The notes under the pieces: generated by a model
Database searches by the model: none
Told to the model about the DNA's origin: nothing
The model's input: the letters and a program-made list of their open reading frames with translations, nothing else
Source: Labia minor
Lineage: Eukaryota > Arthropoda > Insecta > Dermaptera > Spongiphoridae
Direction: 5' to 3'
DNA length: 64,000 nt
NCBI GenBank assembly: GCA_963082975.1
Contig: OY720345.1
Coordinates: 14,844,491 to 14,908,490, forward strand
In this document: positions 37,301 to 48,000 of the stretch, in pieces
Layout: each line of letters begins with the position of its first letter
How positions within the stretch are numbered: the stretch's first letter is position 1
Program-made: the position numbers and the translations under genes

Positions 37301-40300
37301 AAAAGGACGCCAAGTTCGATCCGATGTAAAGATTTTGCTCACTGTTTTCTTTGATTACAATTGCGTGGTGCATCAAGAGTTCTTGCCAACAGGTCGTACT
37401 ATTAATAAGGAATACTACAAGGAAGTTATGCAACGTTTGCGTGAAGCAATAAGGCTCAAACAATCGGAATTGTGGAAAAACAAATAATGGATTCTGCATC
37501 ACAATGCTTGTTTGTGATTTTTTGGCTACCGTAATCATGCCTCAGCCACCGTATTCACCAGATTTGGCTCCCTGCGACTTTTTCCTATTCTCAAAACTGA
37601 AGAGACCAATGAAAGGAAAGCGTTTTGCCACAAGTGATGAGATAAAGTCGAAATCGAAGAACGAGCTGATGACCATACCGAAAAGCGCATTTCAGAAGTG
37701 CTTCAGCGATTGGAAGAAGCTGGTATATGTGCATTATATCAGAGGGGAATTACTTTGAAGGGGACAAAATGGATATTGATGAATAAATAAATACTTTTCG
37801 AAATAATTCAAAATTCTTTTTTTCTCTTTTGAACAAATATAAAATATTAAGAATACTTATAAAATTTAATAATTATACACTAGTTTCTCTTCTGACGTCT
37901 GACATTTCTAAACAATTAATTTTTTTTTTTATGAATTTTCTCTTTTTCTTTTTTTTTGATTTTGAAATATTTAACATAGAATTTTAAATAATTATATTGT
38001 AAAAAATTTTAGCCACAAGAATCCACTCGTGCGGACAGCAATTGTACGGCTGTTAACATGTCTTGTCACGATTAATGGACCAGAAGTTATATTATATTCA
38101 ATATCTGCAGGGAATTCAAAAGAAACTCGAAAAAAGATATTAAATATGCTTGCAAATTATTTAGGTGACAGTAATCTTATAACTAGGTAACTATTTAATT
38201 TATAAATAAATAAATTATATAGAATCGCAAAACAAAATCGAGCCCTCTTCTTTTGTAAAACTTCACTTATTTCAGATTTCAGGCATCGGATTGGAATATC
38301 ATATATAAAAAAATGAACTTATTACAGTTTAATAATTAAATAAAATTGTTATATTTTGTACTCACATATTTATACTTATTTGAAAATAATACGAATATAA
38401 TCAAAGTTTTTTATTTTAAGATACAGAATGATTTTATCATTTTAAAAATGTATAATATATAATAATTTAAATTGCTTTTTCTCTTTACCTGCTTTATTAA
38501 TCACAATCCTTGTTTTCATTAAATCAATAATACGAAAGCTGAAATTTTGAAATATTTTCCTATTTTTACACTTCAGATTTTTGATTCAGCAACTAACTAA
38601 ACTAACACCTCAGACTCAAATTCTTTTTAGAACATTCCAAAGATATAAAGGATTCAAGGTAATGTCAGAATTTGATGCTAAATACTTGAAGATAATTCGA
38701 CTTTTTCAATGTGAGGTTTTGCATTATCATGCATAAATCACTTATTTACACAAATAAATGATTTACTAGAACTTCCTAAAAGCACCAAAGTGTTTTTAGA
38801 CCTCACCAAGTGTTTGAGTTTGCACCCCTATCAATAAAAACAAAATCTAAGTATATTTCAGCATATTCTATAATGAAATTTACAAAACTGACTTTTCTGA
38901 TTAAACTACACCTGTAATATCAATTTCCTATGCGTATAATCTTAGAGATTGCATATTTTTATTCATATCTTAGTCTGGTTGGTCTGGTTGGTATGTTGCA
39001 AATTTATAAGATTAAAAAAGTTCGTTTCACAGTATACATCATCTCAGTATGTTGTAAACTCGGTATGTTTTAGATCAGTGATTCTCAACCACTGTGCCGC
39101 GGCACTTTAGTGTGCCACGAGATTATGAGGTTTTTAATCATATCCGACTTTTTTTTCTAAATTATTTCAATTTTGTTCTAAAAAAAAGGTAAACCGTTTT
39201 TGGGTCCACTTTTTTCAATATGTTAAACTTTTACACTTATCTTTTTCTTTGTGTGCCGCGGTAAAAAAAATAGATGATAATCACTGTTTTAGATTAATGA
39301 TGATGGTGATCGGATATTCGTAAAATTGTTGAATCTTTGGACTTGTTAAATTTAGTTGTTTGTATCAATTCAGTGTTTGAATTAATTCATACTAAGAATA
39401 TTGAAATATAAATTAATGAATATTAATAATAGTAATTTAATATTAAATTGAAAATTAAAATGATGAAATTATTCTTAAAATCAAATACCCAAATTTTCAT
39501 ATTAATTTCTTTCCATTTATCAAAAATTTGTAAAATAAAATGTAACAATATTTATGCTTATTATTAAACTGTAATAAATTACAATTGATATCATTCTGAT
39601 GTCTTGAAAACTTGAAATAATTTTTAGAAAAAGATTATCGACGGCTTGATTATTTGTGTATATAATGGTATTATAATTTGTTTTTAAATAATTAAAAAAA
39701 ATAAATTATTATGCATATTTTTTTTAATAAAATTTATAATATGAAAGTCTAAATTATTGTGTATAAGAGAATACTAATCTTTTAAAAAAGATTAAATTCA
39801 ATAGATGTGAATAATTTCAGAGAATAAATGTGATTCACATAAGTCCCCTCCTTTTTTTCTAAATTAGAAATATTTTTAATTTAAAAAAAAAAAATATTAA
39901 AATTTAAATAATTTGTTCTACTTTAAAAAAAACAATTAAAATCAATTAAAATATATTATAAATTATAAGATAATAAGGAAGGGAAGTTCAAATTCTTGCT
40001 TTATGTCGTGTCCTTTAAATTGAGAATCCTTTTCCTGAATGCCTATATTTCTCAATTTATAAATATATAAAATCCATGAAGACCTTTAAAATGAAAGTTT
40101 TGGAGAAAATTTTAAAATTTTTAAATGTAATAACTATTTTTAGTCCAAATTTATCTTATTTGAAATTAAAAAACCATATAAAAATAAATTAAATCAATTA
40201 AAATAATTTAAATAAAAATAAATTAAAAAGAAAAAATATATAATTTATAAAAGATTTAAAATATTGTAATAATGACTAGAGATTCTATATTGGGTTTATA

Positions 40301-40609
40301 GATTAACCAAAAAAAGTAAATAATAGGAGTATAAGTAATAATAAATAAGATAATATATTTTTAGAACATATTCGAAAAAACTGTATAAATCATTAAAAAA
40401 TCATCCAGACTTTGAAGTACATTTTTATAATGAAGTTGAGAGAAATACTGTTTTGAAAATTTCAAAAACATTAGAAAGTCTACGTTTACAAGTAAGTATC
40501 TCTAAATAAACTACGCAACGAATAATTAAAACAAATTATAATATAAATTACATATTAATAATATAATTTTTATTTTTATTAACAGATTAATGGAGATAAC
40601 TGTGATTAG
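28398..40609 (+). CDS. TOGARAM: TOGARAM/crescerin-like protein with one C-terminal TOG domain
   Basis: Exons: 28398-28400 (tentative ATG), 28480-28555, 29162-29275, 29343-29556, 32178-32237, 33346-33561, 34073-34231, 34866-35058, 35142-35290, 38013-38186, 40365-40491, 40586-40609. All joins keep frame and give 502 residues. Residues about 267-497 form a HEAT-repeat TOG domain. SALIKLRTDDW, RSMVVRLACQASFEIF, IRQDANEALDSMI, GFSHKNPLVRTAIVRLL and SKKLYKSLKNHPDFE match the TOG3 region of TOGARAM1/FAM179. Such proteins bind tubulin and shape ciliary microtubules. Residues 20-27 are CPMCQGKG, a CxxCxGxG motif also seen in TMEM106 and DnaJ proteins. Residues about 60-260 are polar and basic, probably disordered. 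Vertebrate TOGARAM1 is about 1,700 residues with four TOGs, so this protein is greatly reduced. Two introns are swollen by transposons. It could instead be two genes run together, if the first exons belong elsewhere. Confidence 0.8.
29642..29990 (+). mobile_element. Mariner-like 5' end or derived MITE
   Basis: It begins ACGAGGGTCATTCAACAATT and includes TTTGGAAGCGAGCGAGTCGA with TCAGTTGTACAAAAATGG. This looks like the terminal repeat, leader and start codon region of a mariner. The right part (AAGGAGGCTCATTCGAAAAT) is a diverged partner. There is no transposase frame. It lies in an intron of the TOGARAM-like gene. Confidence 0.4.
30486..31960 (+). mobile_element. Pogo/Tigger-type DNA transposon, degenerate
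   Basis: It starts CAGCCAACCCTCCTAGAACG and ends in the inverted copy CGTTATAGGAGGATTGACTG, with TA on both sides, as pogo/Tigger elements do. Inside, 30,590-30,725 encodes SWMTEDLFKDWFYN and LLVLDNAG, the first parts of the CENP-B/Tigger DDE domain. Traces of FLPP and LDQGV follow in shifted frames. 31,365-31,571 encodes a C-terminal acidic tail, and 31,680-31,730 a basic KRRRVRRLISDSEDE end. Stops and frameshifts make it inactive. A second inverted-repeat element is inserted within it at 30,888-31,144. The whole sits in an intron of the TOGARAM-like gene, in the gene's orientation. Confidence 0.8.
30888..31144. mobile_element. Inverted-repeat element nested in the Tigger copy
   Basis: Arms of about 45 bases mirror each other: left CTAGTTTACACGGGCTTAGT-ATTTGTCATTAGTT, right AACTAATGACAAGTACTAAG-CCCGTGTAAACTAG. 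The centre is a hAT-type core (GGGTGGGC ... GGCCCGGGCTTAAAAG ... GCCCATCCCTG) also found at 45,659-45,892. Confidence 0.75.
34283..34795. mobile_element. Foldback (long inverted repeat) element
   Basis: The two halves are inverted copies over about 230 bases each. GGTAATTGTTTAGTCTAAC at the left mirrors GTTAGACTAAACCATTACC at the right, and both carry the block GTCGCTTCTAGTTTACGAGA. It lies in the intron between the 34,073 and 34,866 exons of the TOGARAM-like gene. A related element is at 41,594. Confidence 0.8.
35798..36075 (+). mobile_element. tRNA-derived SINE, copy 2
   Basis: It starts GGCGTCATTGGGTGTGTTGG, has a B-box-like GGTTCAAGTCC at 35,849, and has the same body as the minus-strand copy at 21,868 (GGGAATTTCCCTAGCTGGGG, GCCTCCGATCAAGAAAATCA). 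It ends in a T-rich stretch. It lies in the 2.7-kb intron of the TOGARAM-like gene. Confidence 0.85.
36994..37816 (+). mobile_element. Internally deleted mariner copy B
   Basis: It has the same ends as copy A at 293. It keeps part of the N-terminal region (KAFCESTLSQKGVYKWYKRL), then jumps after KKGR to the C-terminal half (RQVRSDVKILLTVFFDYN, EFLPTGRTINKEYY). A stop at 37,485 follows ELWKNK. After a short gap, QPPYSPDLAPCDFFLFSKLK and IPKSAFQKCFSDWKK complete the C-terminus. The middle third with the first catalytic Asp is gone, and the second Asp region is damaged. It is a dead, non-autonomous copy in an intron of the TOGARAM-like gene. Confidence 0.85.
39076..39286. mobile_element. hAT-type MITE, 211 bp, with exact 8-bp target duplication
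   Basis: The ends CAGTGATTCTCAACCACTGTG and GATGATAATCACTG are inverted repeats. The flanks are TTTTAGAT on both sides (39,068-39,075 and 39,287-39,294). The inner TGCCGCGGCAC and GTGCCGCGGTAAAA blocks also mirror each other. A fragment of the family is at 23,284. It lies in an intron of the TOGARAM-like gene. Confidence 0.9.
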
Positions 40610-40746
40610 TGAATCAATTAAATGAAATACTTTTAAAACAAGTATTTCTAAAATAGAAAATATTAGTGAAGATTTTTCTAATCTAATTTTATTTTGTAAC
40701 TATATTATATTTTTCGAAGGAATAGTAAATTTATTTTATATACTTA

Positions 40747-40752
40747 AATAAA
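40747..40752 (+). promoter_or_regulatory. Polyadenylation signal of the TOGARAM-like gene
   Basis: AATAAA lies 138 bases after the stop codon, in the only plausible 3' UTR before repeat sequence begins. Confidence 0.55.
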
Positions 40753-40966
40753 CTTATTTTTGAATTTTTTTATATTGTTTTTTAAGGATTAAAAAAAAAG
40801 AATAAGAGTGAGATGAGAATAATGTTAGATTGCAAAATCGATAATCTGAGCTAACATGAGTATATAATAACTTTTTTAAAATCATTGTTGTTTATTTTAT
40901 TTATTTATCAATATTCGAAACGCTAAGAACTCTTTTCAATCATTTTTTTGGTAAAAGATAATTATT

Positions 40967-41081
40967 ACTATCTCGCCAGAGATAGTATTGCGATCACGAA
41001 AATTTTCGATGTTGAGATTTTGATGTTTTTATACGTTTTGAAGGTTCCTGAATCATTTTCACTAAGGTTGAGAAAAATGTC

Positions 41082-41113
<32 letters not shown>

Positions 41114-41588
41114 TGTGTATGTATGTAGGCAAGATTACGCAAAAACGGTTTGAGCTAGAATGATGAAATTTGGTACATGGACATTATTCAAAATTCATAG
41201 TTTTCTATCAACTTTTGAGAAATGTAGCTCAACCCGAAGAGGGTCATTACCTACAACGTTTTGATTTTTTTTCCTCTAAAGTGACCGTAAAAATAAAGAT
41301 ATATGTTTGATAATTTTTCACATGATTAATAATTGTATAAAACTGCTATATATAGAATTTCAGCTTGATTGATTCGCTGAAATTACCAGAATTAATTTTT
41401 TAACACTGCAAATCTCACGCGCCAACACGTGACGTGGTGCCATCAACAAAAAGCCAAACATGCGCTGGTTTAATATTTATTATTTATTATTTATAATTTA
41501 TAATTAATTAAATTTAATTTAAATATAATATATTATATTATTTAATCCAATTCAAATTGCGAGATAGTCGAGTGGAGACACTCCAGCT
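40967..41588 (+). mobile_element. Helentron-like non-autonomous element, full copy 5
   Basis: This is the best reference copy together with 51,241. The 5' end is ACTATCTCGCCAGAGATAGT, in which CTATCTC and GAGATAG form a 7-bp hairpin. A (GT)n microsatellite follows at about 41,080-41,120, then the conserved GAAATTTGGTA and ACTTTTGAGAAATGTAGCTC blocks. Next come CACGTGACGTGGTGCCATCA and an A/T-rich stretch. The 3' end is GCGAGATAGT plus CGAGTGGAGACACTCCAGCT, whose GAGTG..CACTC arms form a hairpin. The frame at 40,948-41,163 only translates this repeat. Confidence 0.85.
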
Positions 41589-41593
41589 AATTG

Positions 41594-42007
41594 AAATTAG
41601 TCTTTATGTCATGGATTTGGATAAAACTTTACTATTGGGTCCCTTTTTTGATTCCAAATAAACTTTTCTTATATACAATTTTTGCGGGTCGCTTCTAGTT
41701 TACGAGATAAAAATTTGCATATAAATCCATTGATATTCTACTTAGCTACCATGTTTTATTAAAATTTGATCATCAGAGGGCTCCACTAATTTTCTTGGGG
41801 GGGGGGGGGGGGTTCAGTTGGGATTGGATATAGAAAAATTTAAAAAAATAATTAATTAAATAGTTTCCCTATATCCAAACCGAACCGAAAAAAACGAAAA
41901 TCAGGGATAAGTAAGTAAAAATTAAAAAATTAAACTACAAATTTTGAATAATGCCAGTGTACCAAATTTCATTATTCTAGCTCAAACCGTTTTGCGTAAT
42001 CTTGTCT

Positions 42008-42038
<31 letters not shown>

Positions 42039-42194
42039 TACATACATTTTTTTCAACCTTAGTAAAAATGATTCAGGAACTTTCAAAACGCATAAAAACA
42101 TCAAAATCTCAACATCGAAAATTTTCGTGATCGCGAGATAGTAAAAGGTAAATGGTAAAGTTTTATCCAAATCTATGACATAAAGACTAATTTG
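41594..42194. mobile_element. Second foldback-type element, interrupted
   Basis: The outer inverted repeats are AAATTAGTCTTTATGTCATG and ATCTATGACATAAAGACTAA, and both are followed inward by TTTGGATAAAACTTTAC. It shares the GGTCGCTTCTAGTTTACGAGA block with 34,283. A run of about 17 G occurs near 41,800. The right arm holds an inserted Helentron-like fragment, so it no longer folds fully. Confidence 0.7.
41934..42142 (-). mobile_element. Helentron-like element, 5' part, inserted in the foldback element
   Basis: In inverse orientation it carries the blocks from CAAATTTTGAATAATGCC to the 5' inverted repeat (GATCGCGAGATAGTAAAAGG), with a (CA)n microsatellite at about 42,015-42,040. The internal hairpin next to the inverted repeat is missing. 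Confidence 0.7.
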
Positions 42195-42909
42195 AATAAT
42201 TATTACTTGTTAATTATCAAAATTAGCTACTTCAGTGCTTAATCAAGTTGAAATATTTTTATTAACGATTATATTATATCTAACTTGTTCATTATTTTAT
42301 AATTGTTAGTAATAAGTTACCAATTGTATGTTGCGTTCTATTTATCATAGACTTTTGTTAGCTATGGTTATTTGGAAATAAACACAGTTAACATAACTAT
42401 TATTAGCATAGTTCTAATTCCTTTTAATATTCTCAAATCTGTTTTTGCTATGTTAAACTAAATAAACTTTATAACATCATCTAGATGCAGTATCTTATTG
42501 GAACCACAACTCCCCATAATATGCTTCAAAAAAGTTTCTATTAATAGAAACAAATGGCAAAAGATTGATTAAATACAATATAAAAGACAATATAATTATC
42601 TTCAAACATGATGTTAAATATCCCACAATTATGAGTGAATACTGTGAGTTAATCCCAATTTAAAAATGTTTAGTTCCAATTTGAAGTTGAAAAGGTATAG
42701 ATCAAAAAATACGTTTAGAAAAAAATTTTAAAAAAATATTTATTATATTTATTTATTTATTTGTTTATAGCCTTTTTTTAATGGTTCAGAATTACATTAT
42801 ATATACATTTACATACAATTTATTTACAATCATTATTCATTTCTATAACAACTAATTGCAAAATCACAAACTAAAATAAAAATATTTACATTTTTTTATT
42901 TTTTTTTTA

Positions 42910-43050
42910 TTTTTTTTACTTGCCATTCAACCCCTGTAGTCCTAGTAATGTCGTCAGTCCATCTCGTTCGTTGTCTTCCTACTATGACTAAAATTAGATG
43001 GACCAAGTTAATTACAGAATGGTGCCCACGAGATAAAAAGAGGAAAGTAT
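42910..43050. pseudogene. RTE-type retrotransposon fragment with an internal inversion
   Basis: The minus strand from about 42,980 to 42,915 reads GRQRTRWTDDITRTTGVEWQ, the C-terminal tail typical of RTE/craniofacial-type reverse transcriptase proteins. The plus strand from about 42,986 to 43,047 reads KIRWTKLITEWCPRDKKRK, which in intact elements comes directly before that tail. The two pieces therefore lie head to head with the junction near 42,983. Twin-primed reverse transcription produces such 5' inversions. There is no other coding part nearby. Confidence 0.6.
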
Positions 43051-43662
43051 TTATTATATATATTTAATATAAATATTTGTGTTATAGTGATAATTAAAAA
43101 TAGTTATAATGTTATAAAATATGTTTTTACTCGTCTTGTTATTTTCACTTTTGTTACAGAATAATAGTGTTTTTTTATGAAAATTTATCTTAAGACCGGT
43201 ACGTTTATTCTAAATAAAAAAATAAAATGAAAAAAAATATGGTACGGAGTAGGAAATCATTTGCAAAAATGGAAATATAAGATACTTTATTTATTTTCTT
43301 CAAGTTACATTTATTAGTAAAATTAAAATAGTCTAATTAATATTTAATGAAGTTCTATTAGAGAAATTTATATTTTTTATATGAATTATATTATAAGTAT
43401 ATATTATATAAAAAATTGTTAAGTAAATGTTTTTTTAACAATACTTATATTTAAAAGATTGATATTTTTACTTAAATTTTTATTCTAAATTTGACAAACA
43501 GTTTTGTATTTAAATCAATATTTAAGATGTTTGATCAGCATTGCATAACTATTTAAACGAATAAAATATATTCCATAACCTTGGGATTAAAAAATCATGT
43601 TTTTGTGATTATATAACACTTACCACAACTACTATCTTAATATGTGTTGTTTTTAATTTTCC

Positions 43663-43670
43663 TATATAAA
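43663..43670 (+). promoter_or_regulatory. TATA-like box of the dehydrogenase gene
   Basis: TATATAAA lies 95 bases upstream of the ATG at 43,758, which leaves room for a short 5' leader. It was assigned by position and motif only; in such A/T-rich DNA a chance match is possible. Confidence 0.4.
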
Positions 43671-43757
43671 ACGATGAGTGTTGATTATAATTTATTCATT
43701 ATTTGACTCAGTTCATTGAGTAGAGATCGTTGTTGTTGTTATCAAGAGCAAGAAAAA

Positions 43758-45004
43758 ATGAAGGCTGTTCAATTGAACCCTAAAAATTTACAATTATCTT
43801 TGAATGAGTTACCAATTCCAAAACCAAAAGAAAACGAAATACTTGTTAAAGTTTTATACTCCGGTATTTGTGGAACGGATCTACATATTATAGAGGTAAT
43901 TTGAATATATAATTTTTATTATAAAATTACAAAACAAATAAAAATACTAAATTATATAAACTAAAATTAAATTTTAATTAAATAGAAACAAAAACAAATA
44001 AATCTACTAAAGACTTCATCAATGTGATTAATTTAAAATTATTCTTATTAAGGTTTATACATATTTTAATTAATTTTAATGTTAATTTTAATAATAATGT
44101 TTCAATGAGTGACTACAGTTAAATCTAATAATAGTATATTTATTTAATATAAATATAAATATACTACTAATTTTTATATATTAAAGATTTTTTTTATCAA
44201 AAATATATTATTTTATTATTTATTTATGTAGTTAAATGTACAATTTTTATTAAGTTTAAAAGAAAGTCAAAAATGAACCATATAACAAATAATAATTATT
44301 ATCATAATTGTTTTTAAGGGACATTTTCCTTTCTCTGATAATACTGTTACACTTGGACATGAATTTTGTGGTAAAGTTATAGAAGTAGGTAAAGATGTAA
44401 CTACAATAAAAAAAAATGACATCATTGGAGTAGATCCAAACAGGTATAATTCTGAAATTTAAATAAAATAATATAACTTTTATATAAAACATAATTTATT
44501 TAATTAAGTTGTACTAACTGAATAACAATAATAACAAAACTATGCTATGATCATTGGTCACTTGTCACTGGACACTCGAACAGTGCAGTCGCTTGATAAC
44601 GATTGCAGAAGTAGCAACGAAACGTTGTGTATATGTTTGTATTTTTTGAATAAATTTACAATAACAAATATCAATATGTGGTTTAATTTACAAAATTCCG
44701 TTATAAAACTATGCTATTTAGCTGATTATTTTCTTTTTCTTAATTCTGTAATTTTTTTTTAATAAAAATTAAATTTATTTTTTATATGTATAAAATATCT
44801 GATAAGACAAAATAGTATATCAGCAAAAAGCATTTGAAAGTATCGAACAGATTATTTGGTTTATTTGTTAAAGATATATATATATATATATATAATATAT
44901 ATTGATATCAATTGTTTTTATAGAGCCAAAAATGTCAGTCATATATTAATATTAATTTGACCTTGTTTAGTCATCTTCAAATCACTTTAAATAAAATAAA
45001 AATG

Positions 45005-45053
<49 letters not shown>

Positions 45054-48000
45054 AATGACCGTGAATTAACTTAATAAATTTAAATATATCCAGAAATATA
45101 CTTATAGGTATTTATTACATTTTAAAAATGGACAGTGTCATTATAAATCATGATAAATTAAATATTTTTTTTTTTTGAAAGATAACGTTTTAATAGAAAA
45201 ACAAAACTTAATAATTATTTTTTTTTTGTAAATTGTCTATAATGTTAAATAACACATTTACTCATAATCTCTTCTGCTTAAATGACTTCTTCCATTCTCA
45301 GACTAAAGCGTTCCCAGGTCTCTTTTAATGTGTCACCTTCTATATAAGCGGATGTCGCCTCATTACCAGCTTCCCTTTAGGGCAGTGGTTTCCAACCTTT
45401 CTGTACCGGCGCCCCCTTTTTTTAAAAAAAATTATTGCGCCCCCCTTAATTTTTGTGATAATCTAATTTCCTTTTTCAATAGTAGGGCACATTTCTGAAA
45501 TAATATAACAACAGGGATGGGCCAATGTTTCAGAGCATTGCAAAATCATCTGACCTTTTTTTGAGAACCTAAAAATCTAAAATTTTCAAAAGAGTGCACT
45601 TGAAATTGGTTCTAATACCTTCGCGCCCCCTCTCAGGTTGGAAAACACTGCTTTAGGGGGTGGGCAAAAGCCGGCCCGCGGGCCAGATCCGGCCCTTTTG
45701 TTTATTTTATCCAGCTCGCCGGCCCTTTGAAAAAGTTTGGCTCTTATTTCGATCTTTCATTCAATATGGCTCTAAATAAAGATTTTTTTTTACAAATTTC
45801 CCGGTTTGGTGTTTTCGAAATATGGTCCTCTGGCCCGGCAGACATTTTGAAAATTTCATTTTGGCCCGCGCTTAAAAGCAATTGCCCCCCCTTCTTTATA
45901 GGATATTTAATTGTCTGAACATGTTAGTGAACCATTCCATTATATTCCACACAAACAAGCCTACAAGATTTAAATCTGTTAGTTGGTATCATTATTTTTC
46001 AAGAACTCAAATTACAGGTTACAATATTCAATTGGTTTTGTCTCGTTTTAAAAGCATCTTTAAACTTTAATTTAAATAAGACTGGAAGCGGAGTTTTCGG
46101 TGATCCTAAAATTAGTTTTTACATTAACACCAATAACTGGTGACCTGGATTTTCCTGGATCCTCAAAAATCAATTCTCGAGCCCGTTAAATGATTTCGTG
46201 TGTCGTTACCACGCGCTACTACTATACTATTTCATTGTAATGTCGTAAAATCCATGTTAGTCATCTTCGATAACACTTTCCGAAAAGATCATGCAGAATG
46301 AATGAATGAACCCAGAGCTGGGATGGCGAACCTTTTCCAATGTCCGTGCCACAAAATTATAAAAAAATCTTTTTGAGGTAACTAACGTGCCACAAAATTG
46401 TAATGACTTTTTCCCCATCACATGTACCTCTTTTAGCGTTAATATATATCGAATATTTATGTATAACTTCTAACCACCTTTTATAAAAGTGTTATAATTT
46501 AAATATTAAATTTTATACCAAAAAAATAAAATGATTATTAAAAAATTTGGAATTTATTTTTGATAAAAATATATATCTTTCCTAAAAATTGTCTATTATT
46601 TCTAATTATTTTTTATTTGTATGAAAATTCTTTAATTGATTTTAGTTTATTGTTTTTAGTTGTACATAATGACCAAAATGTATATCTAATCCCATGAACC
46701 ACTTACATTTTCTTGTTTTGACAATGTACACTATAGCACTATTCTAGACTTCTGGCACTATTCTCCAACTGTCCTATGGGCAAAGTAAAGCTTTGTTAAG
46801 CTTGATATAAATTTTAACAAATTAATTTTTCTTTTTTAAATATTGATAAAATTTACAGCATATATTAAAATAAGGGCATATAAGAATATTCTGGAAATAT
46901 TTCATAGCCACAATCAATTTTGAGTTTATAACTCCACAATTTCCCAAACAAACAAACAAAAAAATTAAATGACAGACATGAAAAATACAAAAGTCATATT
47001 TGGGTTCTGTAGGTCACATGAAGAGTAAGGATTTGCAAAATTTTGCAATGTGATGTGATTTGTACGGCAACACGCAATGACATGAATAGAAGTCCAAACG
47101 GTATACACTGTATTTCTCATGAATCTTTTTATACTGAGAGGGAATTCAAGCAATATTCCAGTAATAAAATATACAATTTGCCGGTTTAATCTACTAAAAT
47201 AGATAAATAAATATTCAGTACTACATATTTCATAAATTATAATTTTAAAGTGAATTGTTCAATTTTAATTCATTTCTATAGAAAAAAAGTTATAAAAATT
47301 AAAAAAAATAATTTTGTTTTTGTGCATTCCATGAAATTTTTCAAACGTGCCTTAAGTGATAAGTTCGCCATCCCTGATCTAGAGAACCCTAAAGTTGTTG
47401 TTTTAAGGTTATTAATGTTAATTCGGATTGACAAAAATTTAAATTTATTATTATATAGTTTTATATATACTTTGAAATAAATATAAAATTATTCAACTTT
47501 TCATTAATATATAGTTTTCTACTTCTGTGGGCCTATTGAATTTGAAAGTTCTTATCCAAATCCCTTTTCATCTATAATTTCTATCCTCTCTCAATTCCCA
47601 CACTAGATATGTTTATATATAGTCTATCCCCCTCCCCATGGGTTATTTCTCAATTGGTTTCACTTAAATAAATTTTTCTCTAATCTTAACTCACCCATTA
47701 GTGCCACGTCCTCATTTTATGACTATAACTATGTTTGAGGATCCATAATTAATCATCGATTAGTAATTTAAGCTGTTTTCCATTCTTTCCATTTTCTCGA
47801 TACCTAAATGTTATAAAGGATTTTATTTTTGTTGAAATATAATAAGAGATTTGAAACCTAATAAAGAAAGAGTATTAATATGCCAATCTTATATTTGCTT
47901 GTTTATTAAAACATTCTGATATAATGAAACCTAAGATTTTTTGTGAAATTTATGAAAACATCTCGTTTTATCTAATCAATAATTTGCGTTATAATATATT

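Noticed and set aside
40948-42141. Open frames with CVCVCVCVCM and YTHTHTHTHT runs
   Set aside because: These are translations of the GT/CA microsatellite of the Helentron-like elements, not proteins.
43716-43757. Extension of the dehydrogenase upstream to a TTG codon
   Set aside because: The extra residues SRDRCCCYQEQEK do not belong to the family, and the ATG at 43,758 gives the normal start and length.
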